NCBI RefSeq assembly: GCF_003013475.1
Contig: NZ_PXZO01000028.1
Coordinates: 1 to 64,000 of the forward strand
Reading direction: 5' to 3'
DNA: 64,000 nt
Source of the DNA: Brevibacillus porteri
Lineage (GTDB): Bacteria; Bacillota; Bacilli; Brevibacillales; Brevibacillaceae
The notes beneath the pieces are model-generated. The model made no database searches, was not told where the DNA came from, and was given only the letters and a program-made list of their open reading frames with translations. The translations under genes and the position numbers were made by a program. Shown here piece after piece: positions 7,809 through 17,008 of the stretch (its first letter is position 1; every line of letters begins with the position of its first letter).

Positions 7809-8588
7809 ATGTCGACTCCCCGTATTGTCGTCATCACCGGTGCTTCTGGTGGCCTTGGTCTAGCTTTGACTCGACTTCATTTAGAAAAAGGGGATTGTGT
7901 CATTGCCACGAGTCGCAGAGCTATCAACGCGGAACTCGTTTTGTTACAAAACGCTTATCCGAATCATCTCCATCATTACCCGTTAGATGTCAGCAGCAAC
8001 GAAGACATTCGGCAGTTCGCTGCGTGGGTGAACATCCGTTTCGAGTGTTGCGATTTTCTTTACAACAATGCCGGGATGGCTGTCTTTGAACCGCTGATCG
8101 ACATGCGCGTAGAAGAGCTGGAAGAAACATTGCGGACGAATATTTCCGGTGTTCTCTACACAACCCGCGCCTTTTTGCCGATGATGCTTCAACAAAAGCA
8201 AGGTCATATTATCACAGTTGCCTCACTTGCCGGACAGGTCGCAACTGCCAAAGCTGCGGTGTATGCAGCCAGCAAAGCAGCTGTTATTCGCTTTAGTGAA
8301 GGATTGCGCCACGAACTGCAAGGCACTGGAATTGCTGTGACGTGTGCGATGCCAGGACCGATCGACACGCCCTTTTTGGATAAAGCAGACAAAACGGGTA
8401 GCTATCGCAGCAAAGTGAGTCGGTATTTATTGAAACCGGAACAAACGGCAAGGGCCATTTATCGAGCAGCGGAAGCAAAGCGTCCGGAGGTTGCCATGCC
8501 ATTTCGTCTGCATGCGCTCTCCCGCATCTACTTCCTATTGCCTCAGTGGCTAAAACATCTCGTCTCACCTCTCCTCAATCGAAAGTGA
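7809..8588 (+). CDS. SDR-family oxidoreductase
   Basis: A classical short-chain dehydrogenase/reductase with an NAD(P)-binding TGASGGLG (about residues 10-17), NNAG near 90, catalytic Ser in VASLAGQ near 137, and YAASKAA (Tyr-x-x-x-Lys) near 153. 259 residues is the usual length; the basic SRR after the second strand suggests NADPH. I chose the ATG at 7809, preceded by AGAAGTGG; an upstream ATG at 7758 adds 17 residues not typical of the fold. It overlaps the convergent MFS gene by 24 bases. The substrate is unknown. Confidence 0.88.
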   Translation: MSTPRIVVITGASGGLGLALTRLHLEKGDCVIATSRRAINAELVLLQNAYPNHLHHYPLDVSSNEDIRQFAAWVNIRFECCDFLYNNAGMAVFEPLIDMRVEELEETLRTNISGVLYTTRAFLPMMLQQKQGHIITVASLAGQVATAKAAVYAASKAAVIRFSEGLRHELQGTGIAVTCAMPGPIDTPFLDKADKTGSYRSKVSRYLLKPEQTARAIYRAAEAKRPEVAMPFRLHALSRIYFLLPQWLKHLVSPLLNRK

Positions 8589-9821
8589 GGAGGAATCCTC
8601 CAAGTTTTTCAATGCCCCGAATGCAAGGAGACCGAAAATGATACATACGGCTGCTCCGGCTCCAATGATCCCTTGAACGCCCAAAAAGGGTATGAGGAAG
8701 CCAGAGACAGCCGCTCCTGCTGGCATTCCTGTCCCCGTAATCGTACGAACACTGGTCAATACCCGCCCCAAGAGAGCATCAGGCACCTGTTTTTGCAGAT
8801 AGCTTCTGTACATGATGTTATAAGGAGCAAAGCAAAAGCCCGCCATAACCATCGAAGCCATCGCGATCTCCAACCTCGAGAATAATGCGATCGGCAATGT
8901 GGTCAATCCCCACGCTACGATAATCCCTGCTAGTGTCGAACCCAACGGAAGTTTCCACGTAATCGTTGAGAAAAAGAGAGAGCCTAGTAATGCCCCGACT
9001 GCCAAAGAAGACCACAGCATCCCTAATGCAACAGCTCCTCCTGCCAAATCCTGATTCGCATACAGGGGTAGTGCAATTTCAATCGGACCGTACGACATGT
9101 TAAATAAAAATGTAAAAAAGATAAGAATAATCAATTGCTTGCGTCCCAATATGTAGCGATACCCTGTCCGCATGTCACTCAAGAGAGAACGAAAGAATAC
9201 TCCCATTTGACCTTTTACCATCACAGTAGGATTTGCACTTTTCGTAAGCTCACGCGGCAACCGGGAGAAGCAGAAGGCACATACAAAAAAGCTGGCCGCA
9301 TCGATCAACAGAACATAAGCTTCACCAATCAACCCGATTAAAACACCCGCGAGTGCCGGACCAAACATATAAACAATTTGCCATTGTGTTTCCATCACGC
9401 CATTTGCTTTGACCAATTGATTTTTGTCCGAAACGATTCTCGGCAACAAAGTCTGCGCCCCAGCTGTGCTCAGCGGAGAAAGGATTCCTGCAATCACAAT
9501 CAGTACGTATATCACAAAAAGCGGAACTTGATCGATCTGCAATAATGCGACCAATGCTATAAAAATAAGTCCTCGCGCCACATTGTCCATCATGATGAGC
9601 TTGCGTCGATCAAACCGATCCAGCAAAACTCCCGCCACTAAACCAGCAAAAACAGCAGGGAGCATATACGCAAGAACAACTCCACCCATTGCAGCAGGTG
9701 AGCCTGTTTTATTCATGACAAACCACGTTAAGCCCATCCAGCCAAACTGATCCCCCAGACCAGATAAAAACATCCCCAGCCAGTACCAGCGAAATGAACG
9801 CTGCCGCCATAATTCCTTCAT
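8565..9821 (-). CDS. MFS transporter (drug-efflux type, MFS_3-like)
   Basis: A 12-helix major facilitator of the macrolide-efflux-like group (about 418 aa). It opens with RSFRWYWLGMFLSGLGDQFGWMG, and the signature loop DRFDRRKLIMMDNVARG lies after helix 2. The ATG at 9821 follows AGGAAG at 7 bases; an in-frame ATG at 9851 is upstream of the ribosome site. It is the first of three related MFS genes within 5 kb. It is tail-to-tail with the SDR gene, with overlapping 3' ends and no terminator visible between them. Efflux substrate is unknown. Confidence 0.88.
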   Translation of the reverse strand: MKELWRQRSFRWYWLGMFLSGLGDQFGWMGLTWFVMNKTGSPAAMGGVVLAYMLPAVFAGLVAGVLLDRFDRRKLIMMDNVARGLIFIALVALLQIDQVPLFVIYVLIVIAGILSPLSTAGAQTLLPRIVSDKNQLVKANGVMETQWQIVYMFGPALAGVLIGLIGEAYVLLIDAASFFVCAFCFSRLPRELTKSANPTVMVKGQMGVFFRSLLSDMRTGYRYILGRKQLIILIFFTFLFNMSYGPIEIALPLYANQDLAGGAVALGMLWSSLAVGALLGSLFFSTITWKLPLGSTLAGIIVAWGLTTLPIALFSRLEIAMASMVMAGFCFAPYNIMYRSYLQKQVPDALLGRVLTSVRTITGTGMPAGAAVSGFLIPFLGVQGIIGAGAAVCIIFGLLAFGALKNLEDSSSLSIEER

Positions 9822-9920
9822 GCTGCATCTTCCTTTTTCTCTTTTTTCCATTCATTGTATAATTGGATTCATACTTTTTCAATAATTATATTTATTAAAT
9901 CTAAAAGTTTTGTTTTGTAT

Positions 9921-9953
9921 AAAAAAAGAGCCTCTGCTCCAAATAAGCAGAGG
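9921..9953 (-). terminator. Intrinsic terminator of the second MFS gene
   Basis: The stem CCTCTGCT/AGCAGAGG is followed on the minus strand by CTCTTTTTTT. Confidence 0.85.
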
Positions 9954-9956
9954 AAT

Positions 9957-11177
9957 CTATCCTAAGTCTAACTGTACGTCTGCGATCTTTTGCAACTTAC
10001 GACGGCTCCAAAGCCACAGAAGTCCTGCTGCAACCCCAAAGAAACCAAGCCATACGGATACAGCGGCACTCCCGACCTGCTCCGCACTGAATCCGAGAAT
10101 CAAGCAGCTCGCAGAAAAGCTTCCCATGGTCGCCATTTCCCGAATGGAAAATACGCGAGCCAAATAAGCAGGATCAGACAGTCGCTGAAGCTTCGTTACA
10201 GACAATATCGACGAGCCAAACTGAGCCGTTGATGCAAAGAGGATGGCAATGGCCAGCCCAAGTAGTGGTTTCGTATGAAACACAGCGATAATCGAGCAGC
10301 CCATCGCAACGAGTGCCCAGCCTTGGACACGCCACGTTCCCTTTTCACTCAGGCTGTCAGACAGCTTGTTCACGGCAATCCCAGCGATCACACCCCCGAG
10401 GCCCAGCGGAATATCCAAGAGTCCGAACACATACAAGCCCTCTCCCCGCTCCGTAAGAACATAGTACATCAGCATAATGTAATAGGCGCCACATACTCGT
10501 TCCGCCATCTGATAGCCGATCACACTGCCAATTTCCCGATGTTTGCCGATATAACGGAAGCCCTCTTTTAGCCTTTCCATAAAAGGTACAGCCGCTTTCG
10601 ATACAACATGGTTAGCGATATGCGGGAGCGGAAGCAAGATAAACAGAGACAACAAATAACAGGCGGCATCGAGCAAAAAGTTGTAACGGTAGGAGAACAA
10701 GTAAACCAGAACTGCTGCCACACCCTGACAAACAATAATGAGAAACGAAGTCGTCCCCTGCAAAAGGGAATTCGCAGCCAGCCTATCCTTTTCCTCCACG
10801 GATTGTACGATCGCTACTTGCATGGCTGGTTGAAAAAAAGCACTACAAATATTGACCAGAATCAATAACAAAAAAGCCACCCATAAGTAGGCCGCGGATG
10901 TGATGAAGAAAAACAAACTGACGAGAATGCCGCGAAGCAAATTGACGACAATCATGACCCTCCGTTTATCCCAATTCTCTACAAGCGTCCCTGCGAAAAA
11001 GCTGGCAAACACATAAGGGATCATGCGAAACACCGTACCTGCCGCAAAAGAAAGACCCGATCCACTTAAATCATGTAAAAGTCCAACGACCGCAATAAAT
11101 GTAAATTCATTTCCGATGATGTGTACAATGTGGGCCGTATACAAACGACGAAAGACGGGATGTTGCAAGATCGCCAC
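9957..11177 (-). CDS. MFS transporter (drug-efflux type)
   Basis: A 12-helix MFS protein of about 406 residues. VENWDKRRVMIVVNLLRG is the loop 2-3 signature, and the paired halves are separated by a central basic loop near residue 190. The GTG at 11177 is preceded by AGAGGGTG at 7 bases; the track-style upstream start at 11222 lies in the promoter. It is divergent from the HTH-MFS operon. The two promoters have the same layout (TTGCGC or TTGCGA, 18 bases, TACAAT), so shared control is plausible. Confidence 0.87.
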   Translation of the reverse strand: MAILQHPVFRRLYTAHIVHIIGNEFTFIAVVGLLHDLSGSGLSFAAGTVFRMIPYVFASFFAGTLVENWDKRRVMIVVNLLRGILVSLFFFITSAAYLWVAFLLLILVNICSAFFQPAMQVAIVQSVEEKDRLAANSLLQGTTSFLIIVCQGVAAVLVYLFSYRYNFLLDAACYLLSLFILLPLPHIANHVVSKAAVPFMERLKEGFRYIGKHREIGSVIGYQMAERVCGAYYIMLMYYVLTERGEGLYVFGLLDIPLGLGGVIAGIAVNKLSDSLSEKGTWRVQGWALVAMGCSIIAVFHTKPLLGLAIAILFASTAQFGSSILSVTKLQRLSDPAYLARVFSIREMATMGSFSASCLILGFSAEQVGSAAVSVWLGFFGVAAGLLWLWSRRKLQKIADVQLDLG

Positions 11178-11205
11178 AGGAATGCACCCTCTCACCGTTT
11201 TCAAT

Positions 11206-11235
11206 ATTGTAGCACTTGTCAAAAAATAAGCGCAA
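11206..11235 (-). promoter_or_regulatory. Promoter of the divergent MFS gene
   Basis: On the minus strand TTGCGC (11230-11235), 18 bases, TACAAT (11206-11211). It is the mirror image of the plus-strand promoter 8 bases away. Confidence 0.6.
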
Positions 11236-11242
11236 ATTGATC

Positions 11243-11321
11243 TTGCGAAACAGATCGTTTTGTTGTTACAATACGTTCAAATAAATCTGAACGTTTAAAA
11301 ATAAAAAAACATTCACGTTCA
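11243..11321 (+). promoter_or_regulatory. Promoter and palindromic operator of the HTH-MFS operon
   Basis: TTGCGA (11243-11248), 18 bases, TACAAT (11267-11272). Directly after the -10 lies a perfect inverted repeat ACGTTCA (11273-11279) n8 TGAACGT (11288-11294) that would cover the transcription start. A third copy of the half-site, ACGTTCA, is at 11315-11321, ahead of the ribosome site. The layout fits autorepression by the encoded winged-helix protein. Confidence 0.7.
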
Positions 11322-11341
11322 GCGAAACGAGGTTGATCGAC

Positions 11342-12076
11342 TTGAAACGTTACGTAGTTGTGGAAACTTTGGATCAATTAAAAGCTGTCAGCGATTCCTT
11401 GCGCCTACAGATCATCACGATGCTGGTCAAGGAGGAATACACAGGCAAGCAGCTCGCGACCCTTCTCTCCCTTTCTCCCTCTAAAGTGCATTATCACCTG
11501 AAGGAATTGGAAAGCCACGGCTTCGTTGAGGTCGTGCGTACGGAAGAAAAGAACGGGATCGTACAAAAGTTTTATCGGGCTGTTGCTTACGACTTCAAGG
11601 TTAGTGATGATTTGCTGCCCTCCCTGCGCGAAGACAGTATCCTGTTGCAGGAGACGATGATAAATCACCTGCGCTCCGGTATTAATCGCCTGTATAACGC
11701 ACCAGACGAGTCATTCATGCTCTTTTCGGATCAAGAGGATCGTCCTCCTGCCATTGCAGCTAGCTCCGAAGTGAGAGCACCTCGAAAAGAAATATTTGCT
11801 TGGCTCAAAAAATATCAGGCTTTACTTGAGGAGCTATCCGAAATGGAAGATCGCTACTTAGAGAGGATTGCTACTGGAGAAGCGGAGGATACGGTTGAAA
11901 ACTTTTACATGGTCACGGTCGGATTCATGACAAATGAACGTTACTACGTCGCAGAAGACGAATCCTTGCCAGATAACTATGAGCACCAACAGTCTGAATT
12001 CAAGCATTACACCAGCAAGATTGTCGTGAAGAAAAAGAAGGAGGAAAATGGAGATGAGCACTCTGGCGACAACTAA
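11342..12076 (+). CDS. ArsR-like winged-helix transcriptional regulator
   Basis: A DNA-binding protein of 244 residues. Residues about 10-75 form an ArsR/HTH_20-type winged helix (TLDQLKAVSDSLRLQIITML, recognition helix around LSPSKVHYHLKELESHGFVE). The C-terminal two thirds is acidic and helical with no recognised domain, perhaps a ligand pocket or dimer region. I chose the TTG at 11342, nine bases after GAGG; the TTG at 11333 directly abuts the ribosome site. It overlaps the downstream MFS gene and so probably controls that pump and itself. Confidence 0.85.
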   Translation: MKRYVVVETLDQLKAVSDSLRLQIITMLVKEEYTGKQLATLLSLSPSKVHYHLKELESHGFVEVVRTEEKNGIVQKFYRAVAYDFKVSDDLLPSLREDSILLQETMINHLRSGINRLYNAPDESFMLFSDQEDRPPAIAASSEVRAPRKEIFAWLKKYQALLEELSEMEDRYLERIATGEAEDTVENFYMVTVGFMTNERYYVAEDESLPDNYEHQQSEFKHYTSKIVVKKKKEENGDEHSGDN

Positions 12077-13367
12077 TTCCCTGTGGAAAAATGGATCGTT
12101 TGTCCGGTTATGGTGCGGCACTTTATTTTCGGCAATGGCTGACGGAGCATTCTTCATCCTGCTCAACTGGTATATCGTGAATGCCATGGGCTCAGGAGCA
12201 ATCCTCGGCACGACTTTGATTTGTCTGTCCATCCCCCGTCTCCTCTTTATGCTGGCGGGCGGGGTGGCTGCTGATCGTTTGAATCGAAAATGGATTATGT
12301 TTTCCTCCCTTCTGGTTAGGGGCATGATTTTAGCCTGCTTCAGTTTGCTTATGCTTCAAGGAAATGGCGCCTGGTTCCCAGTAAGCCTGTACGTCATGGC
12401 AGCTTTATTCGGAACAGTCGATGCATTTTTTTGGCCAGCACGCAGCTCGATTCTGCCCTCTCTTGTCTCTCGAGAACAACTTGCGCCAGCTAACACCTTA
12501 ATGGAACTATGCCATCAGATTAGCTTGGTTGCCGGACCGGTAGTTACTGCCTTATTAATTGGAACTGTTAGTTATCCGATCATGTTTATGATCTTGGCAT
12601 GCACCTTCTTCGTAGGAACACTCTTTGTACTCTCTCTCCATTCACACTCATACACCAAAGACACGACTTCAGCGTCTACAACAGAATCAAGGGCAAGCTC
12701 CTATTTCAAAGATATCGTGGGGGGAATTCGTTTTACGTATTCAATCCCGATCCTTGCTCTTATTTTAACGACATCATTGTTCACCAACATGATGTTCTCC
12801 GGCCCAGTTAACATGATCATTCCCATTCATGTAAATGACCTCGGATGGGACGGGAGTGCTTTTAGCTCACTCAGTACCTCACTTGGAGTGGGCATGATTG
12901 TCGGCGGTATTTTGACTGGATTGTTTAAAGGATTCCGTGGAAAATTTATGTTACTCCCTGTCATTCTCGGATGTATGGGAGTTGGAATCAGCTCGTATTA
13001 TTTCATTGAGGAGCTTTCCTTTGGACTTGTCTCTCATTTTCTCATCGGAATGGCACTCAGTATGACGAATATTCCGTTTATCACCTACATTCAAAGTATT
13101 GTCCCTGCCAACATGCTCGGTCGTGTCATGTCATTGCTTTCCTTGATGTCCGTCGGCTTTGGGCCAGTCAGCTATGCACTGTGCTCCTTTCTTCTCGCCA
13201 AAAACATCGCAACACCGGGGCTTCTATTATTCTTTGGCGGTATCATATTTGCAAGTATCAGCCTTAGCCTGTTCTTTTTCCGCTCGTTCTGGCAAATGGA
13301 GCAGCATCCGAACTGGAGACGACCTATGGTAGAGGAGCAGCAGCTTCCTGCCACCCTTTCTTCGTAA
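12054..13367 (+). CDS. MFS transporter co-transcribed with its HTH regulator
   Basis: A 12-helix MFS protein (437 aa) related to the two upstream MFS genes: NGSFVRLWCGTLFSAMADG at the N-terminus and ADRLNRKWIMFSSLLVRG as the loop 2-3 signature. The ATG at 12054 is nine bases after AAGGAGG; the ATG at 12048 is only three bases away. The start lies inside the regulator gene (23-base overlap), which implies translational coupling. An exporter of the compound sensed by the regulator is the simplest reading; the compound is unknown. Confidence 0.88.
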   Translation: MSTLATTNSLWKNGSFVRLWCGTLFSAMADGAFFILLNWYIVNAMGSGAILGTTLICLSIPRLLFMLAGGVAADRLNRKWIMFSSLLVRGMILACFSLLMLQGNGAWFPVSLYVMAALFGTVDAFFWPARSSILPSLVSREQLAPANTLMELCHQISLVAGPVVTALLIGTVSYPIMFMILACTFFVGTLFVLSLHSHSYTKDTTSASTTESRASSYFKDIVGGIRFTYSIPILALILTTSLFTNMMFSGPVNMIIPIHVNDLGWDGSAFSSLSTSLGVGMIVGGILTGLFKGFRGKFMLLPVILGCMGVGISSYYFIEELSFGLVSHFLIGMALSMTNIPFITYIQSIVPANMLGRVMSLLSLMSVGFGPVSYALCSFLLAKNIATPGLLLFFGGIIFASISLSLFFFRSFWQMEQHPNWRRPMVEEQQLPATLSS

Positions 13368-13390
13368 CGCCTCTATTATAGATAGAAAGA

Positions 13391-13435
13391 ACGCGCACCT
13401 CGCAAGCATGAGCTCTTGCAGGTACGCGTTTTGCT
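13391..13435. terminator. Bidirectional terminator closing the MFS operon and the peptide operon
   Basis: A 15-bp imperfect stem (13391-13406 / 13415-13429) is followed by TTTTGC on the plus strand. It lies between two convergent genes and is the only terminator seen at the end of the nine-gene minus-strand operon. Confidence 0.7.
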
Positions 13436-13437
13436 AT

Positions 13438-14874
13438 TTAAACAGTTTGTTCTTTTTCAGCAAAGACCTTTACCAGCTGACGACCACCAAAGCCCATCCG
13501 TGTGACTACTCCTGCCTCATCTCGTACAAAGCGGATAAACATGTCGGTTTCTCCACGTTTCATGACGAAGCTGTCTTCTCCCACTGGTCGAAGTGGAATG
13601 TTCATTCCGTTACTTTTTGCTACCAGCTCATTTTCTTCGATTTCAACCGATACGATCGCCCCTTCGGAAGAGCGATACTCTCCTGTAAATGCAGGGAGTG
13701 CTTCGACAGCCAGCTCATAATCCGGATATGGGAACGGTACCGTATCCGTAGTACGTCCGTTGGTCGCATTCAAAATACCGTGCATCAAATCTGCCATTGG
13801 CCCGCCATCTGTGTTCATCAATATGGCTCCTGTCAGGCCCCGCTCCGGGAAAACAAAAATTTGTGCCGCAACTCCCTTGATCGCTCCACCGTGCTCAATG
13901 AGTGTTCCATCATGACAATTGGCTACAAACAATCCATAGCCATATGCTTGAAACGGAGAAATCGGGAAATGAGGCGCTATCATGGCCTGCACACTCTCCA
14001 GTGAGAGCAAGCGATTCTCTCCTACCAATCCACCCGTTCTGAATATTTCGGTATAGCGTAATAAATCGTGAATCGTCGATTTCAGAAAACCAGCGGAGCG
14101 CATCGATGGTGAATCCCACCACGAGGGGGAACGGTATACCTCACCGCCATCCTTTGGGCTTTTTCGGGTAAATAAGGTAGCTACCTCTGCTCCCTCTGGC
14201 AAATCTTCGACGAGAAAGGCACTGTTCTTCATCCCGGCTGGCACCAAAATATGGTCATGCACAAACTGCTCATAAGAAATCCCGCTCACTCGTTCAATAA
14301 TCAGACCGAGCATGGCATAACTGTCATTGGAGTAGCTAAACTCCGTTCCAGGCGCACCTAAAAACTCGTAATCCAGCTTGCCGATGTAGGCCATGAATTC
14401 TTCTTTTGTATTGATCTCTTCCACTTTATCGAGATCAAACTCAAGACCGGAGCTAGAGGACTTAACGTCCCCACCCTTCAGAATACTTCTTTTCATCGCA
14501 CCAGCTAATGTATCCAAAGGAGGGAATCCAGCCGTATGTGTCATCAAATGATGGATGGTCATCTCGCGAGTATAAGCTTCATTAGGTGTGCGTAGCTCTG
14601 GGAGATACTTATTGACCGGATCATGAACGGATAGCTTTCCTGCGTCCTGAAGCTGCATAATGGCCACACATGTAAAGGACTTGGTAGCAGAACCAATGCC
14701 AAACACTGTATCAGGCGTTAATGCTTTTGCATCCTCTGTGTTGTCTGCCAAACCGAAGCCATGGAAATACGCCATCTCTCCCTGCTCTGCCAATCCAACC
14801 GCTGTTCCTGCCACTTTTGCCTCTGCAAGTAGCTTTTGCGCGTATTCCTCAAACGACTGTACCCAATCCGCCAT
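13438..14874 (-). CDS. Beta-lactamase-fold serine hydrolase (class C / D-peptidase type)
   Basis: A serine hydrolase of the class C beta-lactamase, DD-peptidase and esterase superfamily (478 aa). Motif 1, GSATKSFTCV near residue 62, gives the SxxK nucleophile. Motif 2 is FSYSNDSYAMLG (YxN, about 180), and the third motif is IEHGGAIKG (HGG, about 330). A C-terminal beta-rich extension (about 385-478) is lipocalin-like. No signal peptide is seen, so it is probably cytoplasmic. It is the last gene of the peptide operon, 33 bp after the racemase. MlrB, the linearised-microcystin hydrolase, belongs to this superfamily; orthology is not claimed. Confidence 0.88.
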   Translation of the reverse strand: MADWVQSFEEYAQKLLAEAKVAGTAVGLAEQGEMAYFHGFGLADNTEDAKALTPDTVFGIGSATKSFTCVAIMQLQDAGKLSVHDPVNKYLPELRTPNEAYTREMTIHHLMTHTAGFPPLDTLAGAMKRSILKGGDVKSSSSGLEFDLDKVEEINTKEEFMAYIGKLDYEFLGAPGTEFSYSNDSYAMLGLIIERVSGISYEQFVHDHILVPAGMKNSAFLVEDLPEGAEVATLFTRKSPKDGGEVYRSPSWWDSPSMRSAGFLKSTIHDLLRYTEIFRTGGLVGENRLLSLESVQAMIAPHFPISPFQAYGYGLFVANCHDGTLIEHGGAIKGVAAQIFVFPERGLTGAILMNTDGGPMADLMHGILNATNGRTTDTVPFPYPDYELAVEALPAFTGEYRSSEGAIVSVEIEENELVAKSNGMNIPLRPVGEDSFVMKRGETDMFIRFVRDEAGVVTRMGFGGRQLVKVFAEKEQTV

Positions 14875-14907
14875 GTTCCTTCTCCCCTTTTCACTTTAGC
14901 TTTTGGT

Positions 14908-16020
14908 TTAAGGCCGGAAGTTTGCCGTACGAATCACATAATTGCCGATCGCCTTTTGGTTCAGGGTATAACCGATGCCCGGGCTATCTGGAACAGCCAA
15001 TTGACCGGGAGCCATCAGCTCTACTCCATTCTCCACGATGTCTTCCTCCCAGTAACGACTGGAGGCGGCTGTATCACCAGGGATCGTGAAATTCGGCAAA
15101 GAGGTAATCGCAATATTGTGCGCGCGGCCGACACCCGACTCAATCATGCCTCCGCACCAAACCGGAATGTCGTGTGCCTGACATAAGTCGTGAATGCGTT
15201 TGGACTCTGTTAATCCACCGACCCTCCCCACCTTGATATTAATAATGCCGCAGCTGCCTAGCTCTATCGCTTTTCTGGCATCATCCACATTATGAATACT
15301 TTCATCGAGACAAATTGGAGTGGACAGCTCCCTTTGCAGCTTGGCATGATCAATAATGTCATCATGGGCGAGTGGCTGTTCGATCATCATCAGCCCATAT
15401 TGATCCAGCTCCTTCATCACATCCAAATGCTCCATCGTGTATGCGGAGTTCGCATCCGCCATCAGCGGGACACCCTCTCCAAAGCGTTCGCGGATTGCTC
15501 GAATCACCTCTACGTCAAAGCCCGGCTTGATCTTTACTTTGATCTTCTTATAGCCCTCACCGAGATGGCGCTCTACTTTTGCCAAAACTTGATCGACAGT
15601 CGGTTCAATACCGATGCTGATCCCTACATCGATAACAGATTTCTCGCCTCCTAATGCTTTGGCGAGAGAGATTCCTTTCTGCTTGCTGTAGAGATCCCAG
15701 ATCGCGCCTTCTAAAGCCGCCTTCGCCATGTTATTACGGCGAATGGGGGCAAACAGCCGATCCACATCTTCCGGGGTCTCGATTTCACTCGTGAACAGCT
15801 TCGGAATCATAAACTTCTCCATCATGTGCCATGCTGTCTCTGTCGTTTCTTCACTATAATAAGGGGCCGACATCGCCACACTTTCCGCGTGCCCTACCTC
15901 TCCCTCTCCATACACACTGACCAGAATGAGCTCCTTGATGGTCGTATATCCAAAGCTCGTTTCAAAACGGAAACGAAGTGGCATGTGTAGTTGCTGCAAT
16001 TCAATTCGTTCGATTTTCAA
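14908..16020 (-). CDS. N-succinylamino acid racemase / o-succinylbenzoate synthase (enolase superfamily)
   Basis: A Mg2+-dependent enolase-superfamily enzyme (370 aa) of the MenC2/NSAR group. Catalytic lysines are in KIKVKIKPG (KxK, about 162) and NIKVGRVGG (about 263). Metal ligands are in MADANSAY, IEQPLAHDD and CLDESIHN. The stretch IPVWCGGMIESGVGRAHN closely resembles what I recall of the Amycolatopsis racemase. Members either make o-succinylbenzoate for menaquinone or racemise N-succinyl amino acids. Clustering with peptide-uptake genes rather than men genes favours racemase. The TTG at 16020 overlaps oppF by 20 bases. Confidence 0.9.
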   Translation of the reverse strand: MKIERIELQQLHMPLRFRFETSFGYTTIKELILVSVYGEGEVGHAESVAMSAPYYSEETTETAWHMMEKFMIPKLFTSEIETPEDVDRLFAPIRRNNMAKAALEGAIWDLYSKQKGISLAKALGGEKSVIDVGISIGIEPTVDQVLAKVERHLGEGYKKIKVKIKPGFDVEVIRAIRERFGEGVPLMADANSAYTMEHLDVMKELDQYGLMMIEQPLAHDDIIDHAKLQRELSTPICLDESIHNVDDARKAIELGSCGIINIKVGRVGGLTESKRIHDLCQAHDIPVWCGGMIESGVGRAHNIAITSLPNFTIPGDTAASSRYWEEDIVENGVELMAPGQLAVPDSPGIGYTLNQKAIGNYVIRTANFRP

Positions 16021-17008
16021 TGTACTTCATCCCTTCTGTTCCATATAAATGACAAGCAACATAATGTTGTGGCGAAGCAAGTGTAGCGACAGGACGCACT
16101 GTGCGGCAAACATCCGTAGCATAGGAGCACCTGGTATGAAACGCACAACCAACTGGAACATTCGCTGGAGAGGGAACATCCCCGGAAAGAACGATTCTCT
16201 CCTTCTTCCGAAACGGGTTGGCTTTGGGAACCGCTGACATGAGCGCTACCGTGTACGGATGCAACGGTCGCGCAAACAAATCCTTTTTGCTGGCGATTTC
16301 GACGATTCTTCCAAGATACATGACCGCAATTCGGTCGCTGATGTGGCGAACGACACCTAGATCGTGTGAAATAAACAGATAGCTCAAGCCTAGACGTTGC
16401 TGCAAATCCTGCAACAGATTCACGATCTGCGCCTGAATGGAGACGTCAAGTGCTGAAACCGGCTCATCTGCTACGATCAATGAAGGTTCTACCGCCAATG
16501 CTCGAGCGATCCCGATTCGCTGCCGCTGCCCACCGCTGAACTCATGGGGGAAGCGAGTAGCGTATTGAGCATTCAGTCCGACCATCTGAAGCAGTTCTTT
16601 TACTTGATCGCGCCTTTCTTTCGCAGACATTTGCGGATCTTTGACGCCTAACGCTTCCTCCAAAGCCCCTTGCACGGTCATCCGTGGATTTAACGACGCA
16701 TACGGGTCCTGAAACACGATTTGCATTCGTTTGCGGAGTGGACGAAATCGTGCAGCCGACATATCCAAAATGTTTTGCCTCTCAAATTCAATCGTTCCAC
16801 CTGTCGGCTCAATGAGTCGCATGATGCTACGACCAGTCGTTGACTTGCCACAACCGCTTTCTCCTACCAATCCAAGCGTTTCGCCTTTTCGCAACTGGAA
16901 AGAAACCCCATCGACTGCCTTTATCACTTCGTCGCTATTGCGAAACATTCCTTTGCTAATGGGAAAATACGTCTTTAAATCGTTTACCGATAACAAGATA
17001 TCACTCAT
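16001..17008 (-). CDS. oppF: Peptide ABC transporter ATP-binding protein (OppF/DppF type)
   Basis: One of the two ATPases energising the peptide importer (335 aa). Walker [14 protein letters not shown] near residue 47, Q-loop FQDPYASLNP, signature FSGGQRQRIGIARAL and Walker B LIVADEPVSALDV are all intact. The C-terminal oligopeptide-transporter extension has CAFHTRCSYATDVC, typical of the Opp/Dpp ATPases. The ATG at 17008 overlaps the oppD stop as ATGA, and AAGGAG precedes it. An in-frame upstream start at 17041 lies inside oppD. Confidence 0.93.
   Translation of the reverse strand: MSDILLSVNDLKTYFPISKGMFRNSDEVIKAVDGVSFQLRKGETLGLVGESGCGKSTTGRSIMRLIEPTGGTIEFERQNILDMSAARFRPLRKRMQIVFQDPYASLNPRMTVQGALEEALGVKDPQMSAKERRDQVKELLQMVGLNAQYATRFPHEFSGGQRQRIGIARALAVEPSLIVADEPVSALDVSIQAQIVNLLQDLQQRLGLSYLFISHDLGVVRHISDRIAVMYLGRIVEIASKKDLFARPLHPYTVALMSAVPKANPFRKKERIVLSGDVPSPANVPVGCAFHTRCSYATDVCRTVRPVATLASPQHYVACHLYGTEGMKYIENRTN

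Noticed and set aside
14908-16020. L-Ala-D/L-Glu epimerase (YkfB-like) identity for the enolase-superfamily gene
   Set aside because: The C-terminal WCGGMIESGVGRAHN and overall motifs match the NSAR/OSBS group rather than the dipeptide epimerases, although the operon logic resembles dpp-ykf.
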